From an uncultured Lachnospiraceae bacterium (GTDB taxonomy: Bacteria; Bacillota; Clostridia; Lachnospirales; Lachnospiraceae): a DNA stretch of 35,456 nt. The DNA is taken from NCBI GenBank assembly GCA_946631935.1, contig CAMPAP010000145.1, positions 1 through 35,456 of the forward strand, written 5' to 3'. Of the stretch, positions 24,713-32,043 are shown one piece after another. Position numbers and translations under genes: made by a program. Every line of letters starts with the position of its first letter. The first letter of the stretch is position 1. The notes under the pieces were generated by a model. It saw nothing but the letters and a program-made list of their open reading frames with translations. It did no database searches and had not been told where the DNA came from.

Positions 24713-25279
24713 ATGATTCTGCTTATAGATAATTATGACAGCTTTTCCTATAATCTGTTCCAGCTGGTGGGAGAGATAAATCCCGATATAAAGGTTGTAA
24801 GAAATGATGCATTGGGGATAGAAGATATCAGAAAACTTGCTCCGTCACACATCATCATCAGTCCCGGACCCGGAAGGCCGGAGGATGCCGGCATCTGCAT
24901 AGATGTGGTAAAGGAGCTTTCCGGAGTTTTTCCGATACTGGGAGTGTGTCTCGGACACCAGTCGATCTGCGCGGCATTTGGCGCGACAGTTACCTATGCA
25001 AAGCAGCTTATGCACGGAAAAAGCTCGGTGGTCAAGATTGACAATACCTCGGTTTTGTTCAAGGGGCTTCCCGAAAAAACGCAGGTTGCAAGATATCATT
25101 CCCTTGCGGCTTTGGAAGATACCATCCCGGACTGCCTTAAGGTAACTGCGGTAACGGATGACGGAGAGGTGATGGCAGTTGAACATAAGGACCATAAGGT
25201 TTACGGTGTTCAGTTCCATCCCGAGTCCATCCTTACGCCGGATGGCAGAACAATGATAGGAAATTTCCTTAAAGTCTGA
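24713..25279 (+). CDS. trpG: Anthranilate synthase component II (glutamine amidotransferase)
   Basis: 188 residues. Releases ammonia from glutamine for TrpE. Class I amidotransferase motifs: ISPGPGRPEDAG (oxyanion region), nucleophile Cys79 in GVCLGHQSI, and His169/Glu171 in VQFHPES. ATG 24713 is preferred because GGGAGGTG lies 5 bases upstream, overlapping the end of trpE; an upstream in-frame start at 24689 lies inside trpE. In many bacteria this subunit also serves PabB, so dual use in folate synthesis is possible. A GNAT acetyltransferase follows after 18 bp. Confidence 0.94.
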   Translation: MILLIDNYDSFSYNLFQLVGEINPDIKVVRNDALGIEDIRKLAPSHIIISPGPGRPEDAGICIDVVKELSGVFPILGVCLGHQSICAAFGATVTYAKQLMHGKSSVVKIDNTSVLFKGLPEKTQVARYHSLAALEDTIPDCLKVTAVTDDGEVMAVEHKDHKVYGVQFHPESILTPDGRTMIGNFLKV

Positions 25280-25297
25280 TCTGAAAGCCTGGCATAA

Positions 25298-25810
25298 ATG
25301 AGTGATACGGATAAAAAATATGAGATAGTTTTGGCAACGGAAGCAGATAAAGGAGAGCTGCTTTCTCTTTACGACTCCTTAAAAGGCTATGAAGGCTGCC
25401 CCTGGGATGAAGATTACCCCTCGGAGGAAACCATAGATTTTGACCTGAAAAGGGATGCGCTTTTTGTCCTTAAAGAAGACGGGATTATAAAAGCAACAGT
25501 TTCCATAGATGATGACGATCAGGTCAGTGCGCTTGAATGCTGGAATAGTGACCTTGCTCCTGAAGCAGAGATTGCAAGGATAGGAGTCCTTCCGGATTCC
25601 CAGAAAAAAGGATACGGAAAGACAATGATCGCTTTTATCATGGAAGAGGCGGGAAGACGCGGCTATAAAGGGATCAGGATGCTTGTAAACAGATATAACC
25701 AAAAAGCTATCCGTTTGTATGCAGGATTTGACTTTAATGTGGTTGGCGAGTGCCATATGTATGATGAGGATTTTCTCTGTTACGAAAAGCCTTTGCAGGC
25801 ACGCGGTTGA
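25298..25810 (+). CDS. GNAT-family N-acetyltransferase
   Basis: 170 residues. The acetyl-CoA binding motif A region is ARIGVLPDSQKKGYGKTMIAF (Q/R-x-x-G-x-G/A type), and the motif B region is MLVNRYNQKAIRLYAGFDFNVVGE. The N-terminal part (KYEIVLATEADKGELLSLYDSL) matches the start of the fold. The substrate is unknown. It sits 18 bp after trpG and ahead of a terminator, so it is probably the third gene of the trpEG transcript, although no link to tryptophan synthesis is known. The ribosome binding site is weak. Confidence 0.88.
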   Translation: MSDTDKKYEIVLATEADKGELLSLYDSLKGYEGCPWDEDYPSEETIDFDLKRDALFVLKEDGIIKATVSIDDDDQVSALECWNSDLAPEAEIARIGVLPDSQKKGYGKTMIAFIMEEAGRRGYKGIRMLVNRYNQKAIRLYAGFDFNVVGECHMYDEDFLCYEKPLQARG

Positions 25811-25824
25811 TATGAAAAATCAGG

Positions 25825-25854
25825 AACGCTCCGGATATCTCCGGGGCGTTTTTT
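25825..25854 (+). terminator. Rho-independent terminator after the GNAT gene
   Basis: AACGCTCCGGA pairs with TCCGGGGCGTT (11 positions with one T-G pair) around a short TATC loop, followed by TTTT beyond the stem. Confidence 0.88.
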
Positions 25855-25855
25855 C

Positions 25856-25885
25856 TTGTGGGAAAGGGTGAAAATATGGTAATAT
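25856..25885 (+). promoter_or_regulatory. Candidate promoter of the pfk-dnaX operon
   Basis: TTGTGG (25856-25861) and TAATAT (25880-25885) with an 18-bp spacer, directly after the terminator. Both boxes are imperfect. The transcript would begin near 25892 and include both copies of the hairpin repeat. Confidence 0.4.
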
Positions 25886-25920
25886 ATTGGCTAGGTATGG
25901 CCCGAAATAAAGCCTGTTTC

Positions 25921-25974
25921 GGCCGGGCAAAAGCTAAAGCTTTCGCTCACATAAATGAGTGTCGCTTCGCGACA
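25921..25974 (+). repeat. Two-hairpin repeat, copy 1 (pfk leader)
   Basis: A 54-base unit beginning GGCCGGGC. It holds hairpin 1 (GCAAAAGCT-aa-AGCTTTCGC, one mismatch) and hairpin 2 (GTCGC-TTC-GCGAC). About 90% identical to the second copy, 63 bases further on. Noncoding in all frames considered. Confidence 0.8.
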
Positions 25975-25983
25975 AGAATGGGA

Positions 25984-26038
25984 GGCCGGGCGAAAGCTAA
26001 AGCTTTCGCTCACATAAATTGATGTCGCTTACGCGACA
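25984..26038 (+). repeat. Two-hairpin repeat, copy 2 (pfk leader)
   Basis: A 55-base unit. Hairpin 1 is perfect here (GCGAAAGCT-aa-AGCTTTCGC) and hairpin 2 is TGTCGC-TTAC-GCGACA. Differences from copy 1 fall mainly in loops and in the linker (AAATGAGTG versus AAATTGATG). It ends 3 bases before the pfk ribosome binding site. Confidence 0.8.
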
Positions 26039-26053
26039 GATAAGGAGGAAGGT

Positions 26054-27127
26054 ATGCTTAGGATCGGTATGCTTACAAGCGGTGGTGACTGTCAGGCCTT
26101 AAATGCGGCCATGAGAGGCGTTGTAAAGACTCTCTTAAACAGCGGAACTGATGTTGAGATATATGGATTTCTTGAAGGCTATAAGGGCCTCATATACGGA
26201 AATTTCCGTATGCTTACGGGATCTGATTTTTCCGGTATCCTCACCAAGGGAGGAACGATACTCGGTTCGTCCAGAACTCCTTTTAAGACCATAACGGAAC
26301 CCGATGAAAACGGACTCGATAAGGTCGATGCAATGAAGCAGAACTATTTCAAGTTAAGACTTGACTGCCTTGTTGTTTTGGGCGGAAACGGCTCCCATAA
26401 GACTGCAAATCTGTTAAGCGAGGAGGGTCTTAATGTTGTGACTCTTCCCAAGACCATTGACAACGATCTGTGGGGAACCGATATGACTTTCGGATTCCAG
26501 TCCGCCGTTGATATCGCAACACAGGCCATCGACTGCATACATACCACCGCAGCTTCCCACGGAAGAGTATTTATCGTGGAGGTCATGGGTCATAAGGTAG
26601 GCTGGCTTACTCTGAATGCCGGAATGGCAGGAGGAGCGGATATCATCCTGGTTCCCGAGATCCCCTATGATATTGACAAGGTGGTTGACAAGATCGAAGA
26701 AAGAGAAAAGGGCGGAAGTAAATTCACCATCATTGCCGTAGCCGAAGGTGCCATTTCAAAGGATAAGGCCAAGATGTCCAAGAAGGACCGCAAGAAGGCT
26801 GATGAAAAGTCAAAATATCCTTCAGTATCATACGAGATAGCAGACCGGATCTTTCAGAAAACAGGCCGTGAAGTAAGGGTTACCGTTCCCGGCCATACAC
26901 AAAGAGGAGGAAGTCCCTGCCCTTACGACAGAGTATTTGCCACAAGGCTTGGAGCTGAAGCAGGAAAGCTCATCCTCAAGAATGAATACGGTTTTATGGT
27001 CGGTTACAGAAACCGTGAGATAGTAAAGGTACCTCTTGATGAAGTAGCGGGAAAGCTTAAATATCTTGATCCCGATGCTACCATCATCAAGGAAGCAAAA
27101 CTCACCGGAATCTGCTTCGGAGATTGA
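26054..27127 (+). CDS. 6-phosphofructokinase, variant active site
   Basis: 357 residues, close to short-chain PFKs (320-360). Phosphorylates fructose-6-phosphate in glycolysis. Visible: GMLTSGGDCQALNAA at the N-terminus, GGNGS (110-114), catalytic loop PKTIDND (Lys133, Asp136), MGHKVGWLTLNAGMAGGAD, and a late PGHTQRGGSPCPYDR. In E. coli PFK the first motif is GGDGS and the second PGTIDND. Here Gly113 (the ATP-type residue) is combined with Lys133 (found in PPi and mixed-type enzymes), and the Mg-binding Asp is Asn112. Probably an ATP-type enzyme of the group with PKTIDND, but the phosphate donor is uncertain. A lysine-rich insert (KDKAKMSKKDRKKADEK) lies around residues 237-253. Start ATG 26054 has AAGGAGG 5 bases upstream. 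dnaX starts 3 bases after its stop. Confidence 0.93.
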   Translation: MLRIGMLTSGGDCQALNAAMRGVVKTLLNSGTDVEIYGFLEGYKGLIYGNFRMLTGSDFSGILTKGGTILGSSRTPFKTITEPDENGLDKVDAMKQNYFKLRLDCLVVLGGNGSHKTANLLSEEGLNVVTLPKTIDNDLWGTDMTFGFQSAVDIATQAIDCIHTTAASHGRVFIVEVMGHKVGWLTLNAGMAGGADIILVPEIPYDIDKVVDKIEEREKGGSKFTIIAVAEGAISKDKAKMSKKDRKKADEKSKYPSVSYEIADRIFQKTGREVRVTVPGHTQRGGSPCPYDRVFATRLGAEAGKLILKNEYGFMVGYRNREIVKVPLDEVAGKLKYLDPDATIIKEAKLTGICFGD

Positions 27128-27130
27128 TAA

Positions 27131-28741
27131 ATGTCCTACGTTGCACTGTACAGAAAATTCAGGCCTTCCTCGTTTTCCGAGGTAAAGGGGCAGGATCATA
27201 TAGTTACGACTCTCCGCAACCAGCTTATAAGCGGAAGAATTGGTCATGCCTATCTTTTTACCGGCACAAGAGGAACGGGAAAAACCACCATAGCAAGGAT
27301 CATGGCAAGGGCTATCAACTGCGAGCATCCGACGCCTGACGGTCCCTGTGGGGAATGCGACTCGTGCAGAAGCATTGCCGACGGTTCAAGCCTGAATGTG
27401 TATGAGATCGACGGAGCCTCCAATAACGGTGTTGATAATGTAAGGGCGATAATAGAAAGCGTTACATATCGTCCCACCCTTGGAAAATACAAAGTATATA
27501 TAATCGATGAAGTCCATATGATCACAAATGAGGCTTTAAACGCTCTGTTAAAGACGCTTGAAGAGCCTCCGGAGTGGGTCGTATTCATCCTTGCCACAAC
27601 CGAGCTGCACAAACTGACATCAACTGTCGTATCAAGATGCCAGAGATATGAATTCCGCAGGATCGGCATAGAATCCATAGTCCGGAGAATGCAGGAGCTG
27701 ATGGATGCCGAGGGCAGGAAGATAGATGAAAGGGCTCTTACCTATATCGCAAGAAAAGCTGACGGTTCCATGAGAGATGCTCTGTCGCTTTTGGACCAGA
27801 CCATTGCATTCAGGTCTGAAGGTGAAATCACATATGATGAGACCCTGGAGGTTCTGGGCGCTGTCGACACCGAGGTTTTCAGCAGGCTCTATAACGGTAT
27901 AATCTCAAGGAATGCAACTGCCTGCATTGGCATCATTGACGAGATAACGATGCAAGGTAAGGATATCACCCAGTTTATAACTGATTTTGTATGGTATCTC
28001 AGAAACATAATGCTCATGTGTGCATCGCCGGACACGGAATCCTTGATCGATATTTCTTCCGGTAATATGAAGCGGCTTAAGGATGATGTTGCGCGCAGCG
28101 AGCTTGATAATGTCATAAGATATGTCAGGGTATTTTCGGAGCTTTTGTCCCAGATAAGATATGCCACCCAGAAAAGAGTGTATGTGGAGATAGCATGTAT
28201 AAGATGCTGTGAACCGAGAATGGCCATAAAAGATCCCGAGGCACTAAATGACAGGGTTTCGGCACTTGAAGAGATCATAAAAAACGGAAACTTTTCCGTT
28301 TCTTCCATGCAGATAAACGCCGCTTCCGAAGGGGATCCCAAGCCTGAAGTAAAAACCTCTGTTTTAAGGGCTGAGATGCCCAAAGCGGTTCCCGATGATA
28401 TAAGAAAAGTCATAGAATGCTGGTCCGATATCCTTTCTGACAGTAAGGATGAACTCAGGGCGATCCTCAGAAAATGCAAACCGGTTCTCGGAGATGACGG
28501 AAAGCTCATAATATATCTTCCCGAAGGCGATATGGGTGTAAAGCTTATGGCTGAGCCGGATCTGTCAGGGGAGCTTTCAGAAGTTTTCGAAGACCGTGTC
28601 GGAAAGACTGTGGATTATATCGTGAAAGCCGCCGAAAGCGGAGATATGTTCGATAACGGTATCTACGATCTCAGAAATCTAGTAAAACCCGGAGCATTAA
28701 ATGTTCCGATAGAATCAGAAGATGAAACGGAGGAAATATAA
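27131..28741 (+). CDS. dnaX: DNA polymerase III subunit gamma/tau
   Basis: 536 residues. Clamp-loader ATPase of the replisome. It begins SYVALYRKFRPSSFSEVKGQ, then Walker A GTRGTGKTT (45-53), four zinc-binding Cys (64, 73, 76, 79), Walker B VYIIDEVHM, and sensor 1/SRC TVVSRCQRYEF. Domain III follows to about residue 370. The C-terminal ~150 residues form the tau-specific part. Codons 383-385 (ATA AAA AAC) contain a perfect A_AAA_AAC slippery heptamer overlapping a small hairpin; a -1 shift would give a 405-residue product ending at the TGA at 28345-28347. Full read-through gives the 536-residue tau-like form. Followed with no gap by ybaB and recR, the conserved replication/repair cluster. Confidence 0.96.
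   Translation: MSYVALYRKFRPSSFSEVKGQDHIVTTLRNQLISGRIGHAYLFTGTRGTGKTTIARIMARAINCEHPTPDGPCGECDSCRSIADGSSLNVYEIDGASNNGVDNVRAIIESVTYRPTLGKYKVYIIDEVHMITNEALNALLKTLEEPPEWVVFILATTELHKLTSTVVSRCQRYEFRRIGIESIVRRMQELMDAEGRKIDERALTYIARKADGSMRDALSLLDQTIAFRSEGEITYDETLEVLGAVDTEVFSRLYNGIISRNATACIGIIDEITMQGKDITQFITDFVWYLRNIMLMCASPDTESLIDISSGNMKRLKDDVARSELDNVIRYVRVFSELLSQIRYATQKRVYVEIACIRCCEPRMAIKDPEALNDRVSALEEIIKNGNFSVSSMQINAASEGDPKPEVKTSVLRAEMPKAVPDDIRKVIECWSDILSDSKDELRAILRKCKPVLGDDGKLIIYLPEGDMGVKLMAEPDLSGELSEVFEDRVGKTVDYIVKAAESGDMFDNGIYDLRNLVKPGALNVPIESEDETEEI
28279..28300 (+). promoter_or_regulatory. Candidate -1 frameshift site in dnaX
   Basis: Heptamer A_AAA_AAC (28279-28285) is in the zero frame. A 7-bp hairpin AACGGAA-ACTT-TTCCGTT (28283-28300) overlaps its last bases; only 4 bp of stem (GGAA/TTCC) would remain downstream of the heptamer, which is shorter than in E. 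coli. GAAGAG a few bases upstream is a weak internal Shine-Dalgarno-like element. The site falls at the domain III/IV boundary. Confidence 0.45.
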
Positions 28742-29083
28742 ATGGCCAAAAGAGGCGGATTTCCCGGAGGCGCAATGCCCGGGAATATGGCTAATCTGAT
28801 GAAGCAGGCGCAGCGCATGCAGCGTCAGATGGAAGAAGGAAGAAAGGAGCTTGAGTCCACTGAATTTAACGGTTCCGCAGGCGGCGGTGCAGTACAGGTT
28901 ACCATAAACGGTGCAAGGGATGTTCTTTCCATTACTCTCGATAAGGATATAGTGGATCCCGATGATGTCGAGACTCTTCAGGATTCCATACTTGCCGCCA
29001 TCAAGGATGCAATGGACAAAGCTGACGCTGCGGGCGAACAGATCATGGGAGGCCTTAACGGAATGCCTCCGGGGTTATTCTAA
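28742..29083 (+). CDS. YbaB/EbfC-family nucleoid-associated protein
   Basis: 113 residues, usual length. A flexible N-terminus (FPGGAMPGNMANLMKQAQRMQRQMEE) is followed by the DNA-binding core (ESTEFNGSAGGGAVQVTINGARDVLSITLDKDIVDPDDVETLQDSILAAIKDAMDKA is the recognisable stretch, residues ~39-95). Binds DNA as a dimer. Its ATG directly follows the dnaX stop, and recR begins at the next base after its stop: the conserved dnaX-ybaB-recR order. Translation is probably coupled. Confidence 0.95.
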   Translation: MAKRGGFPGGAMPGNMANLMKQAQRMQRQMEEGRKELESTEFNGSAGGGAVQVTINGARDVLSITLDKDIVDPDDVETLQDSILAAIKDAMDKADAAGEQIMGGLNGMPPGLF

Positions 29084-29686
29084 ATGGAGCTTTACAGCGG
29101 ATATGTAAACAGACTGGTCTCTGAACTTGCCGCACTTCCCGGGATAGGCGATAAATCGGCCCAGAGACTTGCTTTCCATATGATAAATATGCCTCCGGAA
29201 AAGGTTAAGCGTCTTGCCGACACCATGATGGAGGCGAGAAGCAGAGTTAAGTACTGCTCGCTCTGCTATACCCTTACCGATGAGGAAGTGTGTCCGGTTT
29301 GCGCAAATACCGCAAGGGATCATTCTCTTATCATGGTGGTGGAGGATACCCGGGATATGGCTGCTTATGAAAAAACCGGAAAATTTGAAGGCGTATACCA
29401 TGTCCTTCATGGCGCTATTGCCCCGATGCTGGGTATAGGACCATCGGATATCAAGATAAAGGAACTGGTGGAAAGATGCTCTGAGGAAGGAAAGGTAAGT
29501 GAAGTCATACTTGCCACAAATTCCAGTATCGAAGGCGAGACCACGGCAATGTATATCAGCAAACTCATCAAACCTTTGGGAGTCAAGGTTACACGTATTG
29601 CCAGCGGAGTACCCGTGGGCGGAGATCTGGAGTACATCGATGAGATAACCCTTGCCAGGGCACTTGACGGCAGGATAGAGATTTAG
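29084..29686 (+). CDS. recR: Recombination protein RecR
   Basis: 200 residues, standard length. Works with RecF/RecO in recombinational repair of gaps. N-terminal helix-hairpin-helix LAALPGIGDKSAQRLAFHM, a four-cysteine zinc finger (CSLCYTLTDEEVCPVC), then a Toprim domain with VVEDTRDMAAYEKTG and the LILATNSSIEGE-type stretch (read here as VILATNSSIEGETTAMYI), ending in the usual GGDLEYIDEITLARAL. It starts at the base after the ybaB stop. galM follows after 36 bases with a strong ribosome binding site and no terminator between. Confidence 0.97.
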   Translation: MELYSGYVNRLVSELAALPGIGDKSAQRLAFHMINMPPEKVKRLADTMMEARSRVKYCSLCYTLTDEEVCPVCANTARDHSLIMVVEDTRDMAAYEKTGKFEGVYHVLHGAIAPMLGIGPSDIKIKELVERCSEEGKVSEVILATNSSIEGETTAMYISKLIKPLGVKVTRIASGVPVGGDLEYIDEITLARALDGRIEI

Positions 29687-29722
29687 ACGTAAGAAAAACA
29701 GATTGATTTTGGAGGTAATGAT

Positions 29723-30766
29723 ATGTCTGTAACATCTGAGAATTTCGGAACGAGCAGGGATGGAAGAGAGATAAAGCTTTATACAATTACGGGCAGCACC
29801 GGGATGACGGCTAAGGTCACTAATCTGGGTGCGATCCTCGTTAGTCTTATCGTTCCCGATAAGGACGGAAATAAAGAGGATGTTGTTCTCGGATTTGACA
29901 AGGGTGAAGATTATTACGGAAATCCCAGCTTTTTCGGAGCTACAGTAGGTCCGTGTGCAAATCGTATCGGAAACGCATCCTATGAGATAGACGGTGTGAA
30001 TTACATACTTGATGTGAATGACAACGGAAGGAACAATCTTCATTCACATTATGAGAACGGATACCATAAAAGGATCTGGGAGGCTGTTGAAGGTGACGAC
30101 AGTGTCACATTTACCATTGAAGATCCCGGAACCCTTGGCTTTCCCGGCAACAAAAAGATGTCCGTAACCTACACTGTCACCGCGGATAATGAACTTAAGC
30201 TTTATTATCACGGAACAAGTGATGAAAAGACTATTTTAAATCCCACCAACCATTCATATTTTAATCTTGACGGATTTAAGGCTGGAAGCATTGTGGGACA
30301 TTCCATCAAACTTGAAGCGGACGAATTCACTCCCACCGACAATGAGTCCATCCCAAGCGGAGAGATTGCCTCTGTAAAGGGAACTCCCATGGATCTGACA
30401 GAAAAGACCGTTATTGGAGATCATATAGACGATGATTATAAGCAGCTGCAGTTTGCCGGAGGATATGATCATAACTTCTGTATCAGGGGCTATGACGGCA
30501 CTATGAGAAAGGCTGCCACCGTATGGGCTGAAAAGTCATCAAGAGTGATGGAGGTTTATACGGATCTTCCGGGTGTTCAGTTCTATGCGGGCAATTTTAT
30601 CGCTGAGGGACAGGTTGGCAAGGAAGGTGCCGTTTTCAATAAAAGATACGGACTTTGCCTTGAGACACAGTTCTATCCGGATGCCATCAATCATCCCAAT
30701 TTTCCAAGCCCTGTATTTGGTCCTGACAGGGAGCTTAAGACTACAACCATATATGCATTCAAATGA
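29723..30766 (+). CDS. galM: Aldose 1-epimerase (mutarotase)
   Basis: 347 residues. Interconverts alpha and beta forms of hexoses such as galactose. Family motifs: TNLGAILVSLIVPDKDG, VGPCANRIGNASYEIDG, the first catalytic His region NNLHSHYENGYHKRIW, second His in NPTNHSYFNLDG, the Asp loop YDHNFCIRG, and the catalytic Glu near CLETQFYPDAINHPNFPSP. ATG 29723 has GGAGGT about 7 bases upstream. No other galactose genes are nearby, so it is likely a housekeeping copy carried on the recR transcript. Substrate preference cannot be settled from sequence. Confidence 0.95.
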   Translation: MSVTSENFGTSRDGREIKLYTITGSTGMTAKVTNLGAILVSLIVPDKDGNKEDVVLGFDKGEDYYGNPSFFGATVGPCANRIGNASYEIDGVNYILDVNDNGRNNLHSHYENGYHKRIWEAVEGDDSVTFTIEDPGTLGFPGNKKMSVTYTVTADNELKLYYHGTSDEKTILNPTNHSYFNLDGFKAGSIVGHSIKLEADEFTPTDNESIPSGEIASVKGTPMDLTEKTVIGDHIDDDYKQLQFAGGYDHNFCIRGYDGTMRKAATVWAEKSSRVMEVYTDLPGVQFYAGNFIAEGQVGKEGAVFNKRYGLCLETQFYPDAINHPNFPSPVFGPDRELKTTTIYAFK

Positions 30767-30782
30767 TCTTTAAAAGGATATA

Positions 30783-31970
30783 ATGGCAAGACTTCGTGCT
30801 ATAAAAGGCGGCAGATCCGATGATGATCCCCGCGAAAGTTACAAGAGCAAACTGAAAAAACACAGGGCAATGAATATGTACAAAACAGGGATATTCATTG
30901 TCCTTGTTGTGGTCATTGCCATAATCATCTATGCAAGATATGAATCCCATGTCTATACCGGGTATGAGGTCCTTGATTCCAATGAAAGGATCGCACCCGA
31001 ATCACAGAATGATGTAAGGCTCGGAGACCGGTTCGTATCCTACAGCCACGACGGAATCCATTGTATTGACTCATCGGGACGCACGGTCTGGGATCAGGGA
31101 TATGAGATACAGGACATCAAGATGGATATCTGCAATGACGTGGTGGCAGTGGCATCCTATAACGGCCGTGATATCTATATTCTGAATAAAGATGAAAAAC
31201 TTGGAAGCTTTAAGACCAATCTTCCCATACGTGATATTGCGGTTTCGGAAACCGGCCGTGTCACTGCGGTTTTAAATTCATCGGACTCTGCGCTCATCAA
31301 TACATACTCTCCTGCAGGAGACCTTCTCTACAGCGGGCAGATGCATATGTCCGGAAGCGGATATCCCGTTTCCATAGCATTATCTCCGGGCGGGAATCTT
31401 TTGTGTGTAAGTTTTATTTACGTTGATGCAGGTACCATCAAATCGACAGTCGCCTTCTACAACCTTACTGAGGTGGGCGATAACTATACGGACTTTCTTG
31501 TAAGCAGCTATGATTATACGGATCTCATCGTTCCCGAGGTGGGATTTCTTGATGACTCAACAGCGTATGCCGTGGGTGATGAAAGGTTCATGATCTATAA
31601 AGGCTCAGACCAGCCCGAGTCCATAGGGGAACACCTTTTCAGGGATGAGATCAAGTCTGTCTATGCGGGAAATGGCTATCTTGCCCTGGTGTTTAAGGGT
31701 GATGAGACGAAATACAGAGCGGATGTTTACAATACATCCGATGATCTTGTGGGAAAGTTTGATATCGATTTTGATTATTCGGATATTCTTTTCGAAAAAG
31801 ATGATCTTGTGATATACAACGAATCCCGCTGCCTTATCTATACATACAGGGGCAGGGAGAAATTCGACGGAAGCTTCAGAAACGGAGTCAGACTCATTGT
31901 GCCGACGGATAAGGCGTACAGATATGTCCTGTCGACCCAGATATCCGTTGAAAATATCAGACTAAACTGA
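30783..31970 (+). CDS. DUF5711-type membrane-anchored beta-propeller-like protein
   Basis: 395 residues. A basic cytoplasmic N-terminus (~1-34, rich in Lys/Arg), one membrane segment (IFIVLVVVIAIIIYA, ~36-50) and a large outside domain made of repeated beta-strands with propeller-like phrases (GDRFVSYSHDGIHCIDSSGRTVWDQG; NDVVAVASYNGRDIYILNKDEKLGSF; spacing about 40 residues). This matches the DUF5711 family of clostridial proteins, whose function is not known. Start ATG 30783 has AAAGGA at a suitable distance. It ends next to REP-like repeats and converges on flagellin. It is probably the last gene of the pfk-dnaX-recR-galM transcript. Confidence 0.8.
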   Translation: MARLRAIKGGRSDDDPRESYKSKLKKHRAMNMYKTGIFIVLVVVIAIIIYARYESHVYTGYEVLDSNERIAPESQNDVRLGDRFVSYSHDGIHCIDSSGRTVWDQGYEIQDIKMDICNDVVAVASYNGRDIYILNKDEKLGSFKTNLPIRDIAVSETGRVTAVLNSSDSALINTYSPAGDLLYSGQMHMSGSGYPVSIALSPGGNLLCVSFIYVDAGTIKSTVAFYNLTEVGDNYTDFLVSSYDYTDLIVPEVGFLDDSTAYAVGDERFMIYKGSDQPESIGEHLFRDEIKSVYAGNGYLALVFKGDETKYRADVYNTSDDLVGKFDIDFDYSDILFEKDDLVIYNESRCLIYTYRGREKFDGSFRNGVRLIVPTDKAYRYVLSTQISVENIRLN

Positions 31971-31971
31971 G

Positions 31972-32034
31972 ACGGCGGAACTGTCCCCTATGTTTCGTCT
32001 TTGCTTTTGAAACGGCGGAACCGTCCCCTGTTTC
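31972..32034 (+). repeat. Pair of REP-like motifs between convergent genes
   Basis: ACGGCGGAACTGTCCCC (31972-31988) and ACGGCGGAACCGTCCCC (32012-32028) differ at one base and are 40 bases apart; each is followed by TGTTTC and can form a small ACGG/CCGT hairpin (the first with a mismatch). The reverse complement, GGGGACGGTTCCGCCGT, matches the motif at 8055. They fill most of the 73-base gap between the DUF5711 gene and flagellin. Confidence 0.75.
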
Positions 32035-32043
32035 ACCTAAGTT

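Noticed and set aside
23263-25279. trpE/trpG considered as pabB/pabA.
   Set aside because: The LLES...GRY tryptophan-binding motif at the N-terminus and the tight trpE-trpG pairing favour anthranilate synthase, although the glutaminase may serve both.
25921-26038. The pfk leader repeat considered as a CRISPR array.
   Set aside because: Only two copies, units with internal hairpins, a 9-base gap instead of a 30-base spacer, and no cas genes.
29075-30043. A 322-residue open frame on the - strand across recR and galM.
   Set aside because: It spans two well-supported genes on the other strand and their gap, with low-complexity, unfamily-like content.
30779-30788. TATAAT-like sequence overlapping the DUF5711 gene start.
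   Set aside because: It overlaps the start codon itself (GGATATAATGG), lacks a -35 box, and serves as part of the ribosome binding region.
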